Below, one piece after another: positions 12,001 to 24,000 of a stretch of 64,000 bases of DNA (the first letter of the stretch is position 1; each line of letters opens with the position of its first letter). The notes beneath the pieces were generated by a model, which searched no databases, had not been told where the DNA came from, and saw nothing but the letters and a program-made list of their open reading frames with translations. The position numbers and the translations under genes are program-made. Source of the DNA: Diphasiastrum complanatum (taxonomy: Eukaryota; Streptophyta; Lycopodiopsida; Lycopodiales; Lycopodiaceae); NCBI GenBank assembly GCA_029204225.1, contig CM055107.1, forward strand, positions 19,028,218 through 19,092,217. The letters are read 5' to 3'.

Positions 12001-15000
12001 ACAGCCAGAGACCTGCATCTGATTTCCAGGGAAAAATTTACTGGTTCTCAGCGAGTTTGAAACCAAAAAAGAGGAGCAGGGCCAGCGCTGCCAGTGCTTC
12101 TGAAAATCTGGTTTTTCGACAAGTTTTTGGGCCCCAACGTCAGAGATTTGGAGCAAGAGGATTCCTACCAGATCAGCGAGTAGGAGACTTCTGAAATTTC
12201 AGAATTCAGAAGGGTTTTTGGACTTCAGATTTGCCATTTTGTGGACTAATTGAGATGCTGTCAGACCAGCGAGGGGGGATAGCAAAAGTTTCAGATCTGG
12301 TTGCACATTTTCCAACCTCAAATCAGATTGAGAAAGAAGCTGAGAAGGGCTTTTCTGTATTCTCTCTGTGGAAGTACAGTTCTCAGAAAGAGCTAAGTTT
12401 TCTTTCCCTCCTTGTACAGTTGTAAATTAGTCTTTTAGACTCCTTTAGTCCGCACAACAGGAGAGCTTTGATGCTCTCAAAACAGCCTTAGCTACAGCAC
12501 CAGTTTTAAAGGTCGTCGACCCCAATCAGCCATTTGTGGTCGAAACAGATGCTAGCGACTTTGCAGTAGGTGCTGTGCTAACTCAGGGTGGACGACCGGT
12601 TGCGTTCGAGAGTAAAAAACTCGAGCCAGCACAGACTAGGTATAGTGCCTATGAAAAGGAACTCTTTTCTATAGTCCATGCCCTTAAGACTTGGAGGCAT
12701 TATTTGTATGGTGCCAACTTTGAGGTCCTGACAGACCATGAGAGTCTCAGATACCTTTGCAATCAACCTGAGCTTAGAGGTCGGAAAGCTCGTTGGGCAG
12801 AGTTGATGCAAGAGTTTGACATGTCTATCAGATATAGGCGTGGAAAATTCAATACAGTAGCAGATGCCCTTAGCAGAATGCCTATGATAAACGAGCTGAG
12901 TTTTACTCAGATTCGTAAAGAGTTACTCGATTCCTTGAGAGGGAAATGCCAGCATGATGCATTCTTCTCTATTATCTGGAACTCAGTCCAGAACAGACAG
13001 TTACAGACTCCAGAACCAGTTCCCGGGGCTGGTGCCAGTTCATCCAAGAATACGGCAGCTTCCGTTGAGGATGATGATGAGTCCGAGTATACGTCGTCAG
13101 ATGACGTTGAGGATTCTGAGCCTGTATTACCCAAGCAAACCCCAGTGGTTGAGGGTCAGTTGACTCAAGGATTCAAATGGAAACAGTATTCCATTCAGGA
13201 TGAGTACTTGCTCTATAGAGATAGAGTATGTGTCCCCAATTCAGAGGATTATAGGCAGCAGGTCCTATATGAATGTCATGACAATCCTAGCGCGGGACAC
13301 CCAGGCATACAGAAGACCTATGAGCTTCTTCGTAGGCAATTTTTCTGGCCCAGTATGAAAAAGGACGTCCACCAGTATGTAAGCAGTTGCCAGAAATGTC
13401 AAGTAAATAAAGCAAAGCGTTTAAAGGCAGGAGGGTTGTTGCATCCCTTAGAAATACCAGTTGGTAAATGGGAGAGTATCTCCATGGATTTTATAGTAGG
13501 CCTGCCTAAAACCCAAAAGGGTAATGACGCTATATGGGTCACAGTTGACCGTCTGACCAAAATGGCTCATTTTATTCCGACCAAAACAACCGTTAGAGCT
13601 CCAGAGTTAGCGAGGTTGTTTGTAGACGGGCTATTTAAATTGTACGGTCTACCTTCCGGCATAGTCAGCGACCGGGACAGTAAGTTTAGTGGAAATTTTT
13701 GGAGGGCAGTATTCCATCATCTCCATACTAAACTTAATATGAGTACCACCGACCATCCACAGACGGACGGTCAAACAGAAAGGGTAAATCAAGTGCTGGA
13801 GGATATGCTTCGTGCATACGTCAGCAAGAGGCAGACTAATTGGGAGGAGTATCTCTCGATATTAGAGTTTGCTTACAACAGTACCAAACATTCAGCTATG
13901 GGATACAGCCCATTTATGCTGATGTACGGTTTTCAGCCACGCTCACCCACAGTTGTAGGGTTTAAACAAGAAAAAGTTGAAGCAGCCAGAAACTTTTTAG
14001 AAGACCTAAACCAGATGATAGAACATGCTAAGTGTTACGAGCTCGTAACCAGTGCCAAACCCTAGAGAACACAGATAGGTCAGATACCACAGTCAGGGTC
14101 GTGTCCAGCGTACATGACCAACAGGGCAAGACAGTGTGAGTAGTGTGCCCCAGCACGGTCCATAGCTGTTGTAAAGCTACCTTTACAAGCTTTACTTCCG
14201 GCGCCATCGGTGCCAGCTATGTCCCCGGTGCCAGCAGCGCCCCTGCTGCTCCCGGCGCCACTCCCGGCGCCACTGTGACCAGAATCCAGCCGGCGCCAAG
14301 TTCCTATGGCTGAAAATCTTTGATCGGTTCTAGCGAAGTCCAGAGAGCTCAGATCGATGTGCAATCACCTCACACGATCTAGGCATGATTAAAGGAAGCC
14401 TGGGGATCAATAAAATCTAGAGAGAGAAAATGACTTTCTAGAAAGAGAAAATCCTAGAGAGAGAAAAACGTGCTTTACCAGCTTGGGTAGAGTGCTTGGT
14501 ATGAGGGGGGGTGCCGAATCACACCAATACTATAGGGGAGTGCGGGTTGCGACTCAGGGCGAGCTCCAACCAAGTCTCAGCCTCCCTTGCTGGAATGTTG
14601 TCATGGCTCTCGCCTTGGCATGCTAGCGCCCCGGAGACTAGGGTCGGTCACACACTTGAAATGTAACCTTCTCAGATTTATCAATAAAGTGGGATTTTCC
14701 TCAAACTGACTCTGATTACCTTCTGGGTTTCAGTGTTCGGTAAAGCCGCCAGTTGTAAGGCCGCTTTCAAAATTTTTAACTTGGCACATAGCTGAGGGTC
14801 GTATCCCGGGACGCCAGCGGTATGCCGTCGGGACCATTCGGTCCGTGGCGCCAGCGGTATGCTGTCGGGACCATTTGGTCCAAGAACTGGTTGTTTCCAT
14901 ATCTGTCGCGGCTTGTGGTTCTGAGTGTTCCTTGCATGAACGTGAATGGGTTAAGCTCTTGGGGAACGGGCTCTAACCTGTCGGCTGAGTTGGATGGCTT

Positions 15001-18000
15001 GCTTGGGTGGATGTTACCTGTTTATGGCTGTCCAGTCTGGCGTGGCGCCAGGTTGGCTTCCAGCGCTCGTGACGAAGCTTTCAGTTGGTTAAGTCTGATG
15101 TAAGTCAGACCGCTTGCTTGGAATGGATGTTACTCGTTTGTAACGAAGCTTCGAGTTGGTTAAGTTTGATGTATGTCGGGCGGCTTGCTTGGAGGGAAGT
15201 CACCCACGTCGGGACCCCCGATCTGGCATGGCGCCAGGTTGGATCTCAATGTTGGTTTTCGGAACTTCAAGTTGGTTAAGTCTGATCGTTGTTGGCGAGT
15301 TGGCTGCTTGTATGTCAAGTGGGTTTGGATGGCAAGAGTTGAAGGCTGGGAAGCTAAGTCGTGGTTCCCGGCTCCCTTTGGGATGCCTGCGCTTCATGTG
15401 GTATCAGAGCCGACTGGCCGGTCAGCTATGTGGATCTCACGGAAATGGCCACGGTTTGGGGTTCATCAAAACAACTGTTGTGCAAGGTGCTGCCCACAGT
15501 GTAAGCACGGGTGCGTCCACGGTCGGGGTGGTCGGCAGAACGGGGGACTTGATGAGTCAAAGTGCTGCCCTTGAGGTGTAAGCACGGTCAGTTCTCGCGG
15601 TTCGGGCCTGGCGCTGTCTGGACGGATGAGGCAAAGTGCTGCCTAGGGAGGTGAAAGCACGGTCTGTACCTTGTGGGGTGCGGGGCGACATATTCGAACT
15701 GTACGGGTTAACCATTGATACAGAGATGCTGCTCGAATTCGGGTGTAAAGCATGGGTGGTTAGCTGCCGGTGCGGGATAGCTGCCGATCGTTTAGCTATA
15801 AGGGCTATCGACCAAAAAGTGGTGGGGCGTGACTGAGGCAATGTGCTGCTTAATGGTGAAAGCACGGATAGTTGGAGGGGTGTCCTATGTGGGCTGATTC
15901 TGTGATCGATTTGTATGGGCGCGGCCAGGCAAAGGTCCGTTGGCAGGACCATCTCAAAGGGGGACCTTGCCTTTGTTACTTGTTAGTAAACCTGCCTGAG
16001 TGTCTTACTTGTACGTATTCGTGGTGAGTCTTAGTACTCGTGCTTTGCCTGGTTTGCATGATTGCTTGTGATACAAGGAGCTGATGGCTCGAGAAGGAAC
16101 CTTTTCTTTTGAAGGCTGATACCATTAAACAAAGAGGACTACAGAATCTGTGGGGCGGATTTGAAGTTCAAGTACTCACACGTGAACGACAACGAAACGA
16201 CTCAATGTTTGCAAAGGATGGATGGCTAGCCTGTTTCTTGGGTTAGTTTCATTTGCGACAACGCCCACCAGACGCAAGCAGGAAGTCAAAAGTTGGAAAG
16301 GGCCATTTCAGTGGAGATCTTCTATGGAGCAGTTGGTCTTCATTTTGGGACGGCCACCTTCGGAACTGAAACTCACTGAGCATGGGCGATATCCAGAATC
16401 TGTGCGGCAGATTTGCAGTTCAAGTACTCGCACGTGAACGACAACGAAATGACTCAATGTTTGCAAAGGATGGATGACTAGCCTGTTTCTTGGGTTAGTT
16501 TCATTTGCGACAACGCCCACCAGACGCAAGCAGGAAGTCAAAAGTTGGAAAGGGCAATTTCAGGGGAGATCTTCTATAGCAGTTGGTCTTCATTTTGGGA
16601 TGGCCACCTTCGGAACTGAAACTCACTGAGCATGGGTGATATCCAGTATCAGTTGGGTTTTTCCTCAAAAGGGGAAAAGACTAGGATCCTCTTCAGAGAT
16701 TGGCAACAAGTTGGATCGAGCCATAATCCTAGCAGATGGGAAGCAAAGTGTTGGAAAGGCTTTTTGTCCGAAGAACTCTACTCTAAGCTTGCTTGGAGGG
16801 AAGTCACCCACGTCGGGACCCCCGATCTGGCATGGCGCCAGGTTGGATCTCAATGTTGGTTTTCGGAACTTCAAGTTGGTTAAGTCTGATCGTTGTTGGC
16901 GAGTTGGCTGCTTGTATGTCAAGTGGGTTTGGATGGCAAGAGTTGAAGGCTGGGAAGCTAAGTCGTGGTTCCTGGCTCCCTTTGGGATGCCTGCGCTTCA
17001 AATTGGCTAATGCCAGCTTCAGTTCATCCACCTCTGTTACCAATTGGAGGAACTGCTCCTTGGTAACCAGTTCGTCGAGTTCTTCGGCGAACTGTTCCTG
17101 TTCTTCTACTTCCATAGGTTCCTTCCCTTTTCTGTAAGCCAAGGCTTCTGTTTCAAGTTCGTCGAAGCCTCTCTCCTGGGGTTGATCAGGTCCCTGAGGA
17201 GTGGTCATCTTCGAAACTGAAAGAGAGCTACCTTAACTTCTGAAGGAAAAAAGTCTAAAAGACTAATTTACAACTGTACAAGGGAAAGGAAAGATGACTT
17301 AGCTGTTTCTGAGGACTGTACTTCCAAAGAAAGAATGAAGAGGAACCCTTTCAGCTCTTTTCCCAAAGATTTCAGACCTGCTGTTCCAAAAAAATGCCAG
17401 TTTGAGGCTTCAAAACGGTACTAAATTTCCCGGTTTTTTGAGGATAGTAGCTCGCTGGTCTGATTGCAATCCAACTTGTCCACAAAAAGGCAAATCTGAA
17501 GTCCAAAAACCCTTCTGAGTTCTGAAATTTCAGAAGTCTCCTACTCGCTGATCTGGTAGGAATCCTCTTGCTCCAAATCTCTGACGTTGGGGCCCAAAAA
17601 CTTGTTGAAAAACCAGATTTTCAGAAGCACTGGCAGCGCTGGCCCTGCTCCTCTTTTTTGGCTTCCAACTCGCTGAGAACCAGTAACTTTTTCCCTGGAA
17701 ATCGGATGTAGGTCTCTGACTGTACAGCGATGGAGGTGCTGGCTTCTTCCTACTCTAATTTCGCTGGGAAAACTATAGAGAATCCTCTGAACTCAGTGAG
17801 AAACAGCTGTTTTTTCAGCGAGTTACCTACACTTGGAATCTGACTCCTTGCTACTGTGATTTCTCAGTGGAAATCAGAAGTTTGAAGGCTGCTCCTACAG
17901 CGATCCTCCTCCTCTATTCCTCTCTGAGAATCTGAGAAACACTTCCTATCTTCTGATAGCTTTCTCTACTGCTGTCCTAAACTCCCTAGGATGGAGATGG

Positions 18001-21000
18001 CTCTGATACCAGTGTAATAAATCCTAACACCACAGTAGGGCAAACACTAACTGATCCACCCAACCTTGCCTACTCCCTGATATAGAGTAAGCCCCTCCTA
18101 GCCCAGTGTGAGGACTGGTAGCATGCAACTGCCAAGTGTCGGCCATGTGGCACTGACGTGGCCGACTGCACGTCGGGACCCAACTGGGGGCCCTATCCTA
18201 CTGACAGGGTCCCTAGGCTGTGTTAGGCCCGCCAATCGCTGAACTCAAAAACTTGATTTTGAGTTCCGCGAAAGGAAGCCTTCCCTCCACTTCTCAGTTA
18301 TCCCCTTCTCCACTTCCATCAGTTTCGGGTGAGACTTTACGGTCTCACCCCAGTGTTTTTAAAGATTTAAAGCCTCCTACTTTTAATGGGGAAGAGAAGG
18401 ATAGAAATGCAGATATTCTACAAACCTTCCTCAGCAAATGGAAGAACATTCATGCTCTTAAACAGACCCCTGACCATTTGCAAGCAATTGAGGCCAGTCT
18501 TTCTTTAGGGCCTATGGCCTATAAGTGGTGGTTAAATCTCCAGGAGACTGGGCAGACTCCCCGGTCATGGAAAGCTTTTGAAGAAGCTTTCCTAAGAGAA
18601 TTTCTACCAGAGAATGAACTTGATAGAGCCTGGGAAGCCTGGGAAAGAACAGTAATGGACAAGTCCCTCATCCAATATATCTCGCAGTATCGAGAGGCAA
18701 TTTTAAAGATTAAAAATATGGATGACTATCAAAAAATCAGGGGATTTGTCCGTGGCCTCAAAGATGAATATAAAGTAGAGGTCCAGAGAAACTCGCCTAC
18801 TACCCTTGAGCAAGCTCTCAGATATGCTCAAATCTATGATGATTCAGTGGGTAGGAAGAGAGCGAGACAGCAACCACTTTCTGAGCAGCTTCCTCAGAAA
18901 GACTTTCAATTTAAAAAGAAATTTTTAAAAAGAAAGAAAGAAGATAAATTTAAAGGTGGAGCTCCTCAGAAACGCCCTTCACTCATACAGCCCTTAAAAC
19001 CAGATGATTTTGAGAAAGCCAAACAAGAACGTTTGTGCTTTGTGTGTATGGGCAAGGGACACACAGTCAGACAGTGTCCCAAGGGGCCTTTCACTAAAAA
19101 AGATAAGAAAGATAAAAAACAAGTTCATCTTGTTCAGACTGTATGTTTCCCCAGTGACTCGGCAGCTTCCGAGATCAAAGTGTATCATGAAGATCATGAA
19201 CACTGTTGCCAGCTGACCTCTGCAATGCTAGCGAGACCCTTCAGCTTTGGGCCGCATGACCTAGTACGTATGCATGGGAAAGTTGGTAACCAGTCAGTAA
19301 GAGTCATGGTTGATGATGAGGCAACCCATAATTTCATCAACCACACCCTGGTTAAAAAGCTTAAACTACCAGAAGTACCTAGTCAGCATAGGTACATAGT
19401 TTCATTAGCTAAGGGTGAAGATAAAAAAATATGGGAAACTATGGTAAGTAAGTTAAATCTTGGTATTCAGGGGTACCAAGATCAAATAAACTTTCAGATA
19501 ATGCACCTGGATCGAACAGACATTGTTCTCGGGAGAGATTGGCTCTATAGTTTAGGACCTTCCCTCCACAGAAACTATCAGGAGAACACCCTCAGCTTTC
19601 AGTATAAAGGCCGAGAGATCCAGTTGCATGGGGAGCATGATGTTCCCAACAGCCCTATGGTCTGCAGTTCAGAGCTCTGTCAGCTAATCGGAGACGAAGA
19701 CCATCAGGTATTCTTATGTGACTTTCAGTTTATTCCTGAAGTTTCTATTTCCAGTTCTATTCAGCAGAAAATCAGTAAATTAGAAACTTTATTGTCTAAA
19801 TTTAAAGATGTTTTTCCTAAAGATTTGCCACATGGTTTACCACCTAGCAGAGAGGTAGATCATGTAATAAACCTAGTACCAGGTACAGCACCTGTTTCTA
19901 AACCTCCGTATCGGGTCAGCCGAACAGAGGATGAAGAAATAACTAGGCAGTTAACAGACTATCTTGGGAAAGGCCAAATTCAGACCAGTAGTTCACCATG
20001 GGCCTCACCAGTCCTATTGGTGAAAAAGAAAGAGGGGTCTATGCGTCTTTGCGTAGATTACAGAGCCCTCAATAAAGTCACAATTAAGAATAAATACCCT
20101 ATGCCTCAGGCAGACGAGTTGTTTGATCAACTCGACGGGGCTAAGTTTTTCAGTAAAATAGACCTTAGATCGGGATATCATCAAGTCCGTATAAAATCGG
20201 AAGATGTCTCGAAAACAGCTTTTAGGACTCGTCACGGTCATTATGAGTTTAAGGTGATGCCATTTGGGCTCACAAATGCTCCAGCTACCTTTATGACCTT
20301 GATGAATAGTGTCCTCAGACCATACTTGGGTAAGTTTGTAGTCGTATTTTTAGATGACATCCTCGTCTACAGCAAAACGAGGAAGGAGCATCTAAAACAC
20401 CTTAGAAAGGTGTTTCGACTGCTCAGAAAGCATAAGCTTTATGCTAAACAATCCAAGTGTGAATTCTTCGTTGAAGAAGTAGCATATTTGGGTCACATTA
20501 TCTCTTCAGATGGGATTAAGATGGACCCAAATAAGGTTAAAGCCATACTCAGTTGGCTGAGACCTCAGAATATTTTGGAACTTCAAATCTTTCTTGGTCT
20601 GGCGGGATATTACAGACGATTTGTCAAGGAATATGCTCAGATAGCAGTCCCTATGACAAATCTCCTTAAGGGGAAGGGAAAGGAGTTCATTTGGGAGTCC
20701 GCACAACAGGAGAGCTTTGATGCTCTCAAAACAGCCTTAGCTACAACACCAGTTTTAAAGGTCGTCGACCCCAATCAGCCATTTGTGGTCGAAACAGATG
20801 CTAGCGACTTTGCAGTAGGTGCTGTGCTAACTCAGGGTGGACGACCAGTTGCCTTCGAGAGTAAAAAACTCGAGCCAGCACAGACTAAGTATAGTGCCTA
20901 TGAAAAGGAACTCTTTTCTATAGTCCATGCCCTTAAGACTTGGAGGCATTATTTGTATGGTGCCAACTTTGAGGTCCTGACAGACCATGAGAGTCTCAGA

Positions 21001-24000
21001 TACCTTTGCAATCAACCTGAGCTTAGAGGTCGGAAAGCTCGTTGGGCAGAGTTGATGCAAGAGTTTGACATGTCTATCAGATATAGGCGCGGAAAATTCA
21101 ATACAGTAGCAGATGCCCTTAGCAGAATGCCTATGATAAACGAGCTGAGTTTTACTCAGATTCGTAATGAGTTACTCGAGTCCTTGAGAGGGAAATGCCA
21201 GCATGATGCATTCTTCTCTATTATCTGGAATTCAGTCCAGAACAGACAGTTACAGACTCCAGAACCAGTTCCCGGGGCTGGTGCCAGTTCATCCAAGAAT
21301 ACGGCAGCTTCCGTTGAGGATGATAATGAGTCCGAGTATACGTCGTCAGATGACGTTGAGGATTCTGAGCCTGTATTACCCAAGCAAACCCCAGTGGTTG
21401 AGGGTCAGTTGACTCAAGGATTCAAATGGAAACAGTATTCCATTCAGGATGAGTACTTGCTCTATAGAGATAGAGTATGTGTCCCCAATTCAGAGGATTA
21501 TAGGCAGCAGGTCCTATATGAATGTCATGACAATCCTAGCGCGGGACACCCAGGCATACAGAAGACCTATGAGCTTCTTCGTAGGCAATTTTTCTGGCCC
21601 AGTATGAAAAAGGACGTCCACCAGTATGTAACCAGCAGCCAGAAATGTCAAGTAAATAAAGCAGAGCGTTTAAAGGCAGGAGGGTTGTTGCATCCCTTAG
21701 AAATACCAGCTGGTAAATGGGAGAGTATCTCCATGGATTTTATAGTAGGCCTGCCTAAAACCCAAAAGGGTAATGACGCTATATGGGTCACAGTTGACCG
21801 TCTGACCAAAATGGCTCATTTTATTCCGACCAAAACAACCGTTAGAGCTCCAGAGTTAGCGAGGTTGTTTGTAGACGGGCTATTTAAATTGTACGGTCTA
21901 CCTTCCGGCATAGTCAGCGACCGGGACAGTAAGTTTACTGGAAATTTTTGGAAGGCAGTATTCCATCATCTCCATACTAAACTTAATATGAGTACCACCG
22001 ACCATCCACAGACGGACGGTCAAACAGAAAGGGTAAATCAAGTGCTGGAGGATATGCTTCGTGCATACGTCAGCAAGAGGCAGACTAATTGGGAGGAGTA
22101 TCTCTCGATATTAGAGTTTGCTTACAACAGTACCAAACATTCAGCTACGGGATACAGCCCATTTATGCTGATGTACGGTTTTCAGCCACGCTCACCCACA
22201 GCTGTAGGGTTTAAACAAGAAAAAGTTGAAGCAGCCAGAAACTTTTTAGAAGACCTAAACCAGATGATAGAACATGCTAAGCGTAGCATTAGACAATCCC
22301 AGGATCGAGCCAGGCATTATGCAGATCCACACAGACGGGATGTGCAGTTCTCCACTGGTGAGAAAGTCTACTTGAGAGTCCCAGTTGACTCTAAAACCCT
22401 CAAATCAGGAGTGTGTGCTAAGTTGTCTCCAAGGTATTGTGGTCCCTTTACCATCAGTAGGAGACTAGGCGAGGTCACCTATGAACTAGAACTCCCACAC
22501 AGCAGTAAGGTTTTTCCAGTTTTTCATGTAAGTCAGTTACGAAAAGCCTTAACCAGATCAGATAATCTGGTAGGGGACAGTGTTCTAGTTCTCCCATTGG
22601 ATCCTCAACAACCTCCACATGAACCAGAGGAAATTCTTGATAGTAGAGAGACGCAGACTCGTCATATTCTATACCGAGAATATCTGGTTAAGTGGAATGA
22701 TGAGCCTGTTGAGAATGCCACTTGGGAAAGAGGCAGCGTCCTTCGCAAGATTTTTCCAGACTTTGTCTTAGAGGACCAAGACGATTCTTAAGGGGGAGGG
22801 AGTGTTACGAGCTCGTAACCAGTGCCAAACCCTACAGAACACAGATAGGTCAGATACCACAGTCAGGGTCGTGTCCAGCGTACATGACCAACAGGGCAAG
22901 ACAGTGTGAGTAGTGTGCCCCAGCACGGTCCATAGCTATGGCGGGCCTAACACAGCCTAGGGACCCTGTCAGCAGGATAGGGCCCCCAGTTGGGTCCCGA
23001 CGTGCAGTCGGCCACGTCAGTGCCACATGGCCGACACTTGGCAGTTGCATGCTACCAGTCCTCACACTGGGCTAGGAGGGGCTTACTCTATATCAGGGAG
23101 TAGGCAAGGTTGGGTGGATCAGTTAGTGTTTGCCCTACTGTGGTGTTAGGATTTATTACACTAAGCGTAGCATTAGACAATCCCAGGATCGAGCCAGGCA
23201 TTATGCAGATCCACACAGACGGGATGTGCAGTTCTCCACTGGTGAGAAAGTCTACTTGAGAGTCCCAGTTGACTCTAAAACCCTCAAATCAGGAGTGTGT
23301 GCTAAGTTGTCTCCAAGGTATTGTGGTCCCTTTACCATCAGTAGGAGACTAGGCGAGGTCACCTATGAACTAGAACTCCCACACAGCAGTAAGGTTTTTC
23401 CAGTTTTTCATGTAAGTCAGTTACGAAAAGCCTTAACCAGATCAGATAATCTGGTAGGGGACAGTGTTCTAGTTCTCCCATTGGATCCTCAACAACCTCC
23501 ACATGAACCAGAGGAAATTCTTGATAGTAGAGAGACGCAGACTCGTCATACTCTATACCGAGAATATCTGGTTAAGTGGAATGATCAGCCTGTTGAGAAT
23601 GCCACTTGGGAAAGAGGCAGCGTCCTTCGCAAGATTTTTCCAGACTTTGTCTTAGAGGACCAAGACGATTCTTAAGGGGGAGGGAGTGTTACGAGCTCGT
23701 AACCAGTGCCAAACCCTAGAGAACACAGATAGGTCAGATACCACAGTCAGGGTCGTGTCCAGCGTACATGACCAACAGGGCAAGACAGTGTGAGTAGTGT
23801 GCCCCAGCACGGTCCATAGCTATGGCGGGCCTAACACAGCCTAGGGACCCTGTCAGCAGGATAGGGCCCCCAGTTGGGTCCCGACGTGCAGTCGGCCACG
23901 TCAGTGCCACATGGCCGACACTTGGCAGTTGCATGCTACCAGTCCTCACACTGGGCTAGGAGGGGCTTACTCTATATCAGGGAGTAGGCAAGGTTGGGTG

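Larger units (their letters stand above)
14167..17000 (+). mobile_element. Coding-less LTR element G3 (LARD-like)
   Basis: LTR 14167-15396 (TGTTG ... CGCTTCA, 1230 bp), PBS TGGTATCAGAGCC at 15399-15411, about 1.4 kb internal sequence without gag or pol motifs, and a truncated 3' LTR 16787-17000 that keeps only the last 214 bp. The left end joins the B LTR and the right end joins inverted B gag. No matching target duplication is seen (ATAGC versus AATTG). The element must rely on enzymes from others. Confidence 0.75.
14033..23160 (+). mobile_element. Gypsy chromovirus B, inserted in A integrase (TSD CTAAG), itself rearranged
   Basis: CTAAG at 14028-14032 and 23161-23165. The 5' LTR is split: its first 134 bp lie at 14033-14166 and its last 221 bp lie inverted at 18233-18013, together 355 of 358 bp. 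Between them sit element G3 and the inverted leader and gag N-terminus. The rest of gag-pol is open in one frame, 18220-22791, ending at purine tract AAGGGGGAGGGAG and 3' LTR 22803-23160. B is the same family as A (same palindromic LTR start, nearly identical pol). Confidence 0.85.

Noticed and set aside
14822-16010. Several overlapping frames of 60-140 codons
   Set aside because: They lie in the G3 LTR and leader, in all frames, with GC-rich composition explaining the lack of stops.
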